From Caldilineaceae bacterium (GTDB lineage: Bacteria > Chloroflexota > Anaerolineae > Caldilineales > Caldilineaceae): a DNA stretch of 64,000 bases. The first letter of the stretch is position 1; every line of letters starts with the position of its first letter. The position numbers and the translations under genes were made by a program. Below the pieces are notes generated by a model. It was not told the origin of the DNA. It saw nothing but the letters and a program-made list of their open reading frames with translations, and did no database searches. The stretch spans positions 1 to 64,000 of the forward strand of contig JAHBVF010000033.1 of assembly GCA_019637685.1 (NCBI GenBank), written 5' to 3'. Positions 52,801 to 60,500 of this stretch are shown here, one piece after another.

Positions 52801-54073
52801 TGATACCTACCGCTTTGTGGGGAAGTACGATCTGTCTGCCAGCGCGCTGGAAGAAGGGTTGGCGCTGATCGAACGTAACCGCTTGGCCGTGTGGCGCAAG
52901 GCTGGGATTTATCGGCGCTGGGGGCAGACCTGCGCGCTACAGGGCAAACCGGAGATAGCCTATGATCATTTCCGGCAGGCGCTGGTGGCCCTGGAAGAAC
53001 CAAGCGATCGGGAAGGGCAGATCGAAGCCGCCCGCACGCTCTATTATCTCGCCTACAATCATTTCCGCCGGGGGCAATGGGAGAAGGCAAAAGAGACCTG
53101 CGAGATGTGCTTCATCTATGCGGAAAAGGCCAGCGATCTGAGCGAACTGGCCGCGGTCGAAAATCTGCTGGGTGGCATCGCCTATCAGCAGGGGGACAGG
53201 CAACTGGCGACCCAACGGACTGCCAATGCCCTGCATCTGCGGGAACGGGCTGGCTATACGTGGGGTGTGGCATCCACAATGGGAAACCTGGCGATCCTTG
53301 CCAGCGAGTCCGGTGACTGGGACCGGGCCAAACGTTACTTTTTGCGCAGCTTGCACCTGCGAGAAGAATTGGGCGATACCGAAGGCCAGGTCATCGTCAA
53401 CAACAATTTGGGCTGGCTGGGCCGAATCAAAGGCACACTGGATGAAGCCGTGGAATATTTCCGTGAAAGTTTGCAGGTGGCCGACACATTCAAAATGATC
53501 TATCACGCGGCCAACGCGATGCTTGGGATCGGCCACATCTGTCAGTTGAAGGGTGACATTGCTGAGGCCCAACGCATGATAACCGCCAGTATTGACAGAG
53601 CCGAGCAGGTGGATGCGCAAGGGCTGCTCTCTGAGATCTATCGGGTTCAGGCCGAGATATTGCTGGATGAAAATGAACCGGAGGAAGCCGAAGAAAGTGC
53701 CCGCTGGGCGGTGTTGCTGGCCACAGAGATCGGCAGTTCTCTCCTGGAAGCCGAAGCCTGGCGGGTGGTCTCGGAATGCCAATACCGCCAGGGCCACTTG
53801 GACAAGGCCGAAGAGACGATCCGTGAAGCCCGGATGGCCCAGGCCGCGAACAGCGAAACAATCGAAAGCGGCCGAGTCGCACTTCAGGCCGGTCGCTTGC
53901 TGGCTGCCCAGGGCCGAATCCAAGAGGCTGATGTTGAATTCAGTCGAGCTGAGACAATTTTGCAACAGATTGGTGCTGAATACGATCTGTCCGTACTGGC
54001 TCACAATCGTCGCCTTTTGTCCGGGAGTTCCTCCTGGCCCACGAATATGCTCGTTCCTGTTGTTGCCAAATAA
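46889..54073 (+). CDS. Giant signalling protein: zinc ribbons, two degenerate nucleotide-cyclase domains, two AAA/STAND ATPases, two TPR arrays
   Basis: 2394 residues. Cysteine ribbons occupy residues 3-85 (CPSCKYEN, FCGQCG, CVQCGSALPEGSKFCGQCG). The first half then has a class III cyclase fold (about 145-330), an AAA_16 ATPase (Walker A GDAGLGKS at 390, Walker B FILIFEDIHW) and TPRs (about 800-1260). The second half repeats this: cyclase fold (about 1310-1470), ATPase (GEAGIGKS about 1530, IVLVLDDLHW) and TPRs (about 1900-2385). Both cyclase folds lack the two metal-binding aspartates: Ser169 and Arg213 replace them in the first, Asn1320 and Thr1359 in the second. Hence it is probably a pseudo-cyclase regulator or scaffold. 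Confidence 0.85.
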   Translation: MQCPSCKYENQTTDRFCGQCGFTLSQRKPEYLCVQCGSALPEGSKFCGQCGTPRPTLHNCVACGKPLVPGSRFCGECGAPAPVSDTLKPVDTPQAPIAASPSLSPSLSPAPAAESGPRLGAPQARSYTTGTAQNDLLARLMPKGLEVKIRHEVGLITGERREVSVLFASLHGLHGEVQGLDSEEIYLLTDEAMHLLIQTVYQFEGTVDKFTGRGLMALFGAPVTHEDDPERAIRAALAMLESLQPMQRRCKEMFGLNVQARIGLNTGIVIAGSLGSDLHMEYTVIGDTVNLAARLEGVAAPDTILVSFPTYQRTRAIADFQHLPPVQVKGKPEPIRAYQVVGLRDNPDRVRGLSGISVPMVGRQEMLEELLQTWLIVTEQKKRQVALITGDAGLGKSRLVAEVRHHLESGASIFQGSCLNYTRSTPFWVVGSLLRNILELGDGEAETVCQDRVGQYLQDLGLNASELTPYILNVLGIAQPSADLATRLAMMDATMLQQQTHVALHQVMRAEARRQAFILIFEDIHWIDSASRNFLIEFLRTSVDIPIFVMLVSRAYERSTVIQPIISVLDKNPDWNVDIQLQALTGDQEYSLIDQLLSKAGVRVPSIHRHIARRAEGNPFYIEEIVRMLLDKISDGPPVPAHTPADGSADGKEGAGKWDAETLMESVPASLAGLILARFDNLEERLRRVMQIAAVIGRSFSVSLLQRLLQIEEKRVVEHLADLVERQFLIEELAESESGFSFRHALVQEAIYATLLHKNQRELHGAVAAALSEGNFLPPDDQAEALAYHYSHSDEPRQAIPHLVVAAQNANRRSAYESSLQFYRRGLVLFDTEPSTFSRIYSQIHVGLGMGLKYAGEFEEAQRLLLQGRAYMENHIQQQAELPLLLEMLRELADVCQRAGNFAAADKYVKEALSRATPLTGSPLWYTLVERAAWIQFRLGDFDECIALSLDAIQFLEERPDQQPFTLASFYNTIGGVAWQQSNLADAITFVEGSLKIYEIHGLVWGVSVACANLGVLYWTMSRWAAGTEWYERAAKIQEENGFSFELATSLRNLGYLRLAQGDSEIAYHYLEQSLALCLQQNHSYGALVTHLAMGTWAAEMEDAEGLSQHLQAAITYEEYADSESFILLRLLTAQDLLQKGEFHAAIQCAQEALQLATEGGMQAEMVEVNHTLGVVHARAGEVEQAENYLTTAQNIAKERNSPDRMASAQLELALLYERMAHTASGEKAENWKREALVLVRAAIDAYERLGARLKLRQARALEEKLYYHSKIDEPLLPQNNTPESAGGIRISLSSSQMAQAEASAPSDGERVHVTILWANVTLRGVEDEEDAFSQTAEVLGSLGQIIRQRGGHLIRHSTGVTAVFGAPVASEDAPGQAIHCAVEMATHLSEAAAFGSGLLTFQIGMDYGSAVVGYLDPRNRSLFVVTGEPMTRAERLAGAVPAGAIWLTAPLAKLTERDHHFEPVSADSDLSDIRESVLAYASPRLPADARDLHRNRTRLIGRGPILDILMHRAQGLEKGESGFVWLEGEAGIGKSRLLAEFCNELQNQAIFIWQGHCSAQNTQHPFHLFSTLLHDIFGFGSATSIEDKRHKLQARLDELIQNGNAIQPFLELLCGISPAPADAHRLANLEPEALRRQIFVALRTLLVGMLSQQPIVLVLDDLHWLDPMSANLLVFLSQMAASMPILFVLAHRPTENEAAQSELNTIRTLYEDRTWRLALTRLSREDSRALLSELLPSGSLSLNAYRFILERSDGNPYYMEEFLRLLIEQGYLQQDGNIWSPRADTSLNDLPLPVTLEALIRSRVDSLPPQQRQLLQLAAVIGRPFSLRLLAKLVDGPVESHLQELSRRNLVAPGPGKSEWQFNHHIAQIVIYNSMLRVRLKALHLQVADTLEEDWDTAADEHAEEMAHHLSAAEENRRALRYLVLAGERAEAHYANDDALAFYRNARDILRENVGVVPDELQWRVIAGLGDTYRFVGKYDLSASALEEGLALIERNRLAVWRKAGIYRRWGQTCALQGKPEIAYDHFRQALVALEEPSDREGQIEAARTLYYLAYNHFRRGQWEKAKETCEMCFIYAEKASDLSELAAVENLLGGIAYQQGDRQLATQRTANALHLRERAGYTWGVASTMGNLAILASESGDWDRAKRYFLRSLHLREELGDTEGQVIVNNNLGWLGRIKGTLDEAVEYFRESLQVADTFKMIYHAANAMLGIGHICQLKGDIAEAQRMITASIDRAEQVDAQGLLSEIYRVQAEILLDENEPEEAEESARWAVLLATEIGSSLLEAEAWRVVSECQYRQGHLDKAEETIREARMAQAANSETIESGRVALQAGRLLAAQGRIQEADVEFSRAETILQQIGAEYDLSVLAHNRRLLSGSSSWPTNMLVPVVAK

Positions 54074-54245
54074 GGCGATTTCCAAATAAGGCTGTGTTGA
54101 TTTGGCTGACAATTGGGTAAGGCTTTCTGGGTAGACAAAAGATTCGGTAAGGATAATGAAAGCAGGTTCTCATTCTTTAGTACTATTAGGTCAGGGTTAA
54201 ATGTTACCGAAATATGTATAGTAAGAGAAGAGATGTAAGGTTTTT

Positions 54246-56753
54246 ATGAATGATGCGTCTGTGCTGCGCCTGGCGCAAGAAAATAATCGAGCCCCGATGA
54301 ATATTTGCCCGAGCTGCAATACGCCCAACCCAGAAAATGTTAAATTCTGTCTGCAATGTGCCTGTTCATTAGCAACGAAATGCGACACGCTGTGTCCCGC
54401 TTGCAAGCATCCGGTTTCTGATGGCGCTCGTTTCTGTGGACAATGCGGTGAAAAGCTGCCTCAGGAACGGCTCTGTGGAGGCTGTGGGAATGTTCTCTCC
54501 GAAGGGAACCGCTTCTGCGGCCAGTGCGGCACGCCCGCGGGGTCTGCTGACGAAAGCACTTCGGCAGAGGCGTCTGCGTCAAAGCCAATCCGATTGTCCC
54601 CGTTTGCTGCCGGGAATGGCAACGCTGGTCAAGCGAATAGCTTGTTGCGTCCGAATGTGGAGCAAAAGAGCCGGATTTCACCGCGCGAAGACGAATTGAT
54701 GGACCATCTGCGCTCGCTTATGCCCCACTCGCTGGCGAACAAAATTGACGCGGCTGGCGCCCATATCAGCGGGGAACAGCGGGAGGTGACGGTTCTCTTT
54801 TTGGACGTTACCAATTTTACCGCGGCCAGTCATCGGCTAGACAGCGAAGATGTCTATCTAATTGTCGACGAAGCTATGCGTTTGTTGGTGGAGATTGTCT
54901 ACAAATATGAGGGGACGGTCGATAAATTCACTGGGGATGGTTTAATCGCCCTCTTTGGGGCACCCATCGCCCACGAAAATGATCCAGAACGGGCACTCCG
55001 TACCAGTTTGGAAATGCTGCAGGTATTACAACCTCTGCGGCAGCGCACATTGGCTCAATACAGTTTTGATTTTCAGGTACGCATTGGAGTCAACACTGGT
55101 CTGGTCATCGCGGGAAGTCTGGGCAACAACCTGCATATGGAATATACGGTCATCGGCGATACGGTTAATATGGCCTCCCGCCTGGAAACCACGGCTCAAC
55201 CCGGCTCTGTGTTGGTCAGCTTCTCCACGTACCAGCGCACAAGACCTCTCTTCAACTTTGTCACCCTGCCCCCCCTAATGATGAAAGGGTTCCCGGACCC
55301 CGTCCGTGCTTATCGACCCATTCAGGTTCGCGAACAGCCTGGGTCTGTGCGCGGTCTTCCTGGTATGCAGGTGCAGATGATTGGCCGGGAACAGGACCTG
55401 GCGCGCTTACACAATTCCATGCGGATTGTGGGCAGCGAATCCAGACGACGAATCAGCTTGATTACAGGCGATGCTGGTCTGGGCAAGAGCCGATTGGTTA
55501 TGGAGTTCTGCGCAAGTTTACGTTCTCAGAATATCCGCTATGTTCAGGGGAACTGTCTGGCTTATGCCAACGCGCGGCCCATGTGGGTCATCGCTGAGAT
55601 GATCCGGGAGATCGTACAGATCACCGAAATCGATCCGGTGGAATATCAGGTGGAAAAATTGCAGGAATTTATTGCTGCTCAGTCCTTCGATGAATCTATC
55701 GCTTTGCCTGTGTTGCTCCACGTGCTGGAATTGCCCTTTAGTAACGAAATCGACAAAATCACATTTGAGGCCCAATCGGATAGTGCCCGGGCTACGATAA
55801 ATAATTTTCTTCGCCAAATCCTGCTGCATTCGCAGGACATGCCCTTTGTTCTTGTTTTTGACGATCTCCACTGGGTCGATTCCGCGTCACGACAATTTCT
55901 CATCGAGCTGATAGAAACCAGTGATACTTTTCCGTTGCACTTGATTCTTGTCTCCCGTGACTTCGAGCGGCTAACTGTCGTTCGCCCAATTATTGAAGCG
56001 TGTGCTGCCTGCCAGGATGATTTTGACGATATCCGCCTTCGGGCGCTTTCGGTAGCAGAGAGCCGGTTATTGGTCAATCAACTCGTCTGGCATTCCTCGC
56101 CTGAAATCGAGGAATTGAATGATGTGATTGTTGCTCGGGCCGAAGGCAACCCTTTTTATACGGAGGAGATCGTGCGGATGTTGATGGACAAGGGGGGGAT
56201 TATTGACCAGGACAACGAATGGATCATTACTTCGCGCTCCCGGGAGATACTCCGATCGGTTCCCGGCACATTGCGTGGGCTGATCCTGGCCCGCTTTGAT
56301 CAGTTGGCACCGGATTTGCGCCATACACTCCAACAGGCTGCCGTGCTGGGGCGTTCATTCCCTGCCCGGCTGCTGGAGGAACTGCACGAAGACAATATGG
56401 ATGCGCTGTTGGAGCAACTGCTGGCATTGACAGACCGTCAGTTCTTGAGCGAGGAGACGAACAGTACTGAGCGAGAATTCTCCTTCCGCCACACACTGAT
56501 CCAGGAGGCCGTCTACTCTACTCTGCTCAAGCGGGATCGCCGACGTTTGCACGGCTATGTGGCCGATGTGCTCAGAAATACGAATTTTTGGTTACCCGAA
56601 GAGCAAGCCCAGGTCTTAGCCTATCATTATTCCGAGAGCAGCAACCCGGACAGGGCGAACGGCTACCCAGGGCCTAAAACAGAGTCAACTCCCAGACGCG
56701 CTTTTTTTGACAGCAATAATATCCAGCCGTCACCAGTATCATCTGTCGTTTGA
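54246..56753 (+). CDS. Zinc-ribbon/adenylate-guanylate cyclase/AAA ATPase, TPR region truncated
   Basis: 835 residues, paralogous to the N-terminal half of the preceding protein. Ribbons at about 20-95 (CPSCNTPNPENVKFCLQC, FCGQCGEKL). The class III cyclase domain (about 150-335) keeps both metal aspartates: Asp187 in LFLDVTNFT and Asp231 in KFTGDGLIALFG. The AAA ATPase follows, with Walker A GDAGLGKS near 408 and FVLVFDDLHWVDSASR as Walker B. Where the paralog continues into TPRs (YHYSHSDEP), this one reads YHYSESSNPDRA then an unrelated short tail and stops, so the TPR array has been lost. AAGG 5 nt before ATG supports the start. Confidence 0.85.
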   Translation: MNDASVLRLAQENNRAPMNICPSCNTPNPENVKFCLQCACSLATKCDTLCPACKHPVSDGARFCGQCGEKLPQERLCGGCGNVLSEGNRFCGQCGTPAGSADESTSAEASASKPIRLSPFAAGNGNAGQANSLLRPNVEQKSRISPREDELMDHLRSLMPHSLANKIDAAGAHISGEQREVTVLFLDVTNFTAASHRLDSEDVYLIVDEAMRLLVEIVYKYEGTVDKFTGDGLIALFGAPIAHENDPERALRTSLEMLQVLQPLRQRTLAQYSFDFQVRIGVNTGLVIAGSLGNNLHMEYTVIGDTVNMASRLETTAQPGSVLVSFSTYQRTRPLFNFVTLPPLMMKGFPDPVRAYRPIQVREQPGSVRGLPGMQVQMIGREQDLARLHNSMRIVGSESRRRISLITGDAGLGKSRLVMEFCASLRSQNIRYVQGNCLAYANARPMWVIAEMIREIVQITEIDPVEYQVEKLQEFIAAQSFDESIALPVLLHVLELPFSNEIDKITFEAQSDSARATINNFLRQILLHSQDMPFVLVFDDLHWVDSASRQFLIELIETSDTFPLHLILVSRDFERLTVVRPIIEACAACQDDFDDIRLRALSVAESRLLVNQLVWHSSPEIEELNDVIVARAEGNPFYTEEIVRMLMDKGGIIDQDNEWIITSRSREILRSVPGTLRGLILARFDQLAPDLRHTLQQAAVLGRSFPARLLEELHEDNMDALLEQLLALTDRQFLSEETNSTEREFSFRHTLIQEAVYSTLLKRDRRRLHGYVADVLRNTNFWLPEEQAQVLAYHYSESSNPDRANGYPGPKTESTPRRAFFDSNNIQPSPVSSVV

Positions 56754-56780
56754 ACTGATTCTTTCTTGATATACCACAAA

Positions 56781-56813
56781 CCCGGTCAGCAAGAGTGACC
56801 GGGTTTTTTTGTT
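56781..56813 (+). terminator. Strong rho-independent terminator
   Basis: Perfect 10-bp stem (56781-56790 with 56798-56807) with a 7-nt loop followed by TTTTTT, 27 nt after the stop of the cyclase-ATPase gene. Confidence 0.95.
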
Positions 56814-57164
56814 TAATTCGATTTGACACTGCCCGTGACGATTTTGAAAGCCCGTTTTGGCAGGTTCTGCATCTGCAAATCCAGAAGGAAGGCACCATTC
56901 CTGACTACACTATCCTGACTACACTATTGGGTATGGGCTGCTGGTTAATCGTCCTTACGCTGACGAATACGTAAAAATACGCAGGAAATTACGTGATTGC
57001 AGGCAAACGAAAACCTGACAACCGGGTGTATAGTAGGTCTATCGAAAAGGCGCTGGGACTTCAGTACTAGTCGCTCCGAAAATACAGGGGGCCAACCTGT
57101 TTCGGTCGATGAAAATCAAGAATGTAGTTCTCAAAGAATTATTCTACACACAAAGGGGAAGAAG
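56814..57164 (+). other. Leader region of the small secreted-peptide gene
   Basis: A 351-nt AT-richer stretch with no credible gene. It ends in the Shine-Dalgarno AAGGGGAAG of the peptide gene. GGCAAACGAAAACC near 57000 recalls part of a c-di-GMP-I riboswitch, but the conserved second half is missing. Confidence 0.5.
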
Positions 57165-57299
57165 ATGGCAAAGCGGTTTAGCATGGCAATTGTGATGGCT
57201 CTGTTGGTTGCTGCAATGAGTATTTCCATGGCTTCGGCGGGATCCAATGGGGCTGGTAATCAGCCTACACCCGACGGCGTGCCCACCTGGTCTGGTTGA
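57165..57299 (+). CDS. 44-residue secreted peptide precursor
   Basis: MAKRFSMAIVMALLVAAMSI is a clear signal peptide, with cleavage after MASA leaving about 19 residues rich in Gly, Pro, Asn and ending in Trp-Ser-Gly. A good Shine-Dalgarno (AAGGGGAAG) precedes it and terminators follow. It lies downstream of two cyclase/ATPase signalling genes. Function unknown; a peptide signal or small envelope protein is possible. Confidence 0.6.
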   Translation: MAKRFSMAIVMALLVAAMSISMASAGSNGAGNQPTPDGVPTWSG

Positions 57300-57443
57300 T
57301 CTATTCATTCCCGCTCTTTTCAAGCTATGGCTCGTAAATCAAGATGGCGTGATAGGTACTATCGAGATACGAAGGGGGCACCAGTGAATAACCCGATTCG
57401 GCGAGGATTTACTTGGGGTGGATAGAATAGGTATAGAATAAAA

Positions 57444-57478
57444 GGGAAGCCGCACTCCACAGGTGCGGATTCCCTTTT
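57444..57478. terminator. Bidirectional terminator-like hairpin
   Basis: GGGAA(57444-57448)/TTCCC(57470-57474) with inner CCGCAC/GTGCGG stem, A-run before and TTTTG after. It separates the plus-strand peptide gene from the convergent giant minus-strand gene. Confidence 0.8.
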
Positions 57479-57489
57479 GTGCTGGCTCA

Positions 57490-57528
57490 ACAGGCGTGTC
57501 CAGGCAAACTTGCCCTGGACACGTCTGT
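57490..57528. terminator. Second hairpin between convergent genes
   Basis: 15-nt arms (57490-57504 and 57514-57528) with one G-U pair and a 9-nt loop, seven nt from the stop of the giant gene; T-rich only on the plus side. Confidence 0.6.
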
Positions 57529-57534
57529 TTTGAA

Positions 57535-60500
57535 TTAACGGACGACCGCTGGCAGATAGAGATTGATTTGTGGTGCGGCTGCCTCCTCTACAATAATCGT
57601 AGCTGTGACCGCAGGATTCACCGCGTCCGCATAGGTATACGTGCCTGTTGAGGTCAATGTGCGTTTGTAGCTTGCACCGTTGTCCAGCAGACCGCTATCC
57701 CAGGCGTCGCTGCTCTTCAGTTCGGCTGCTTCTGCGCCGTAGCTGGGGGCGGGCGATGTGCTGCGGGACGAGTGGAGCGCCACATCCATATTCACGAACT
57801 CAACAGTCGCGCCGGGTTCTACGGTCAGCACAGATGGATCGAAACCTTCGGCGGTGATGAGCACTGTATGACTGGCTGCTCCGGCGATTGCGGGCGTAAG
57901 CGGCACATCGAAGTGAACTGGGGCATTGGTCACCACCAGGTCCTGGCTGCGATACGCCTGATATCCGCTCTTGCTCACCTGTAGCTGGTAAGTTCCTGCC
58001 GGGGTGAAGAAGCTGAAGTAGCCGTCACTGCCCGTCGTCTGTGGGTTGATCTGCCCGAAGTCGGCGGCAGGCCACAGGCCGAAGACGCTTTCGCCGCCAG
58101 CTCCGCTCACCTGCTCGGCCATACAGGCCACCGCAGACGAGGAGACGGGCAGGCCAGTCGTTATGTCAAAGACAGTGCCTTCCGGATCGATGGTTATTTC
58201 ACCGTCCGAGCAGACTTTGATCAGATGACAGACGACACAGATACGGATGCGCCCTGTGATGGGTCCTGTGCTCGGTGTAGTGAAAGTAGCCGTATAGGTT
58301 CCGTCGCCGTCCGGGTCGGTCAGGGTCAGGGATGCCACTGTGCCCAGTTCCAGGGTAACGACCGCGTTGGGATCGTCACAGCAGATGGTGAGCGAGGCTG
58401 TGTAGACTGTACCCCGGCGCAGGAAGACACTCCAGCCGTCTTCGTCCGTGCGCCCATTCGCGTCGTGGGGTCGGCTCACATGACCATCCCCGTCCGTGAA
58501 GCGCAGGCTCAGCGGATTCCAGAAGAGGCTGCTGTCTACAATCACATGGACGGTAGTGGTCGGGCTGCTGACACCACCCAGCATTGCAGTGGCGTTGATG
58601 TCGTACTCGCCATCGGGCAAGCCCGATACAGCGTGGGTCCAGTGGCCGCTGCTGTCCGGCGAAACAGTGGCAGAGTCCACAGTTGTACTGGTGTTGCTGT
58701 CGACAATCGTCAGGTCTACGGTTGCGCCCGGCTGCACCCGCCCGGTGATCGTAAACGTGCCCGTGCAGGTGGTCCCTGGGGTGGGATAGGTGATAAGCGG
58801 CGGCAGCAGTGGCACAGTCAGCGTGACAACTGTTGTGTTATTGGTCGGGTCCAGGTCCAGATCGGCTGTAATTGTCACTGTGTTGGTGATGATTGTGCCG
58901 GGTGCTGTGTCAATGGGCAGGATACTGCGCAGGCCGATGTGACCCTCGGCACCTGGCCCCAGATTGCCCACTGCATAGCGCAGACTGTTGCCGCTGATCG
59001 TCGGTGGGATGACCGGCACCGATCGCTCGCCGTCCAGGGTTTGCGGCCCGGATAGTTCGTCGGTCACCACCACATTTGTGGCCAAGCCGTGGCCCAGGTT
59101 CTTATAGCGAACACTCCACTGGGCCAGCCAGAAAACATTGCCTGTGCTGGGGTCGCGCTCCGGTGACAGCCGCCCTTCTTTGCGAACCGAGGGGTCAGCG
59201 CCTTCGCCGGGCTGATCGCTGTGGGAACGTACCAGATAATCCTCAGTCTCGCCAAAGCGGAAGGCTTTGTCATAGCCGCGGCCATCGCCGATATGGCAAG
59301 TGCCCGCGCCGCAGTCCAGCACTTTATTGGAGACTGTCTCGGCCAAAGTAATGCGCATCCAGGCCGGGTGTTCCTTGCCCTGAATCAGCGGCCAGGAGAC
59401 GGGCCAGTTGGTGGTCAGATAGATTTTGTGGATGCCAGGTCCCAGCGCGGCCACATCCACCGGATGATCGACGACAATGTGCTCCCATCCGGTCACTTTG
59501 GCCTGGTTGTCGCCTGGGCATTCGTAGTGATCCACCCAGTCGCCATCCCGGTTGCTGTCCAGCCAGACATTGACATAGCCGACCGGTTTGGCATTGGGGG
59601 CCACGGCTGTCAGCGCGGCCAGTGCTGTGGCATCGATGCTGACCAGCACCGGGATACGTGCCACTTTGCAGTCTTCCAGCTTCAGTTCAGAATAGACCAG
59701 CCCGTCATCCCGTTCATCCTTGTCGGGCTGATTCAGTTTGGGCAGAATGTTGTTGGTCGGGTCCTGATCCACGCCCAGATCGGCTTCCCGCTCTTCTGTC
59801 ACGCCTCGGCCCAGATGGAAGGGCCGGGTGATCATATGTTTGGGGCCACGTTCTGGTGCTGCCACATTGAAAACAGTGGGGAAGCGAGCGCCAGGGACGC
59901 CCACATACGCATCCATAGCCATGCCCGCGTGATTGCTGCTGTCCGGCGCATCGCCCAGGTCCGCGCAGACCAGATAGATTCTGGCCGGGTTGCTCTGTCC
60001 CAGCAGCAGCGCTTCGTTGCCGTGATAGAAAATCCAATGGGCGATGTTGACGACTGGCTCATTGCATTTCAATTTGCCGTTTGGCTTCACGTGGATACGG
60101 GCGTGAGCCGGGCCGGAATCCGGACCTACACGCAGACGCCAGATGACAAGTCTTCCGTCGTCGCGAATGGTCGCTTCACCCCGATCCACACTGATCTGCG
60201 TGGCAACCACACCAACGGGCATGGAATCAGAAATAACCAACTCGCCGGCAATGGTGCTTTCGGTGTTCAGATTCAGCCCATAGGCCACTTCCTGGCCGGC
60301 CAGAATTGGCTGATCTGCTTCGGGCTGGTCGGGAATGTCGATCTCGCCTACAACCGGGCTTAGGCGGATAAGCTTCTTTTCCAGATGGATGACCGGTGGT
60401 TTGGGCCGTTCGCAATTCGTCTTTAGATTGGCTTCGGCTTCGGCGATGGGCCTGCCATCCCGGCTGAAGAGGCGGGCCACATTGTGGATCACCTGGCGAT

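Noticed and set aside
57000..57090. Possible c-di-GMP-I riboswitch (GGCAAACGAAAACC) before the peptide gene
   Set aside because: The conserved second half (GGACGCAAAGCC type) and the receptor tetraloop are missing.
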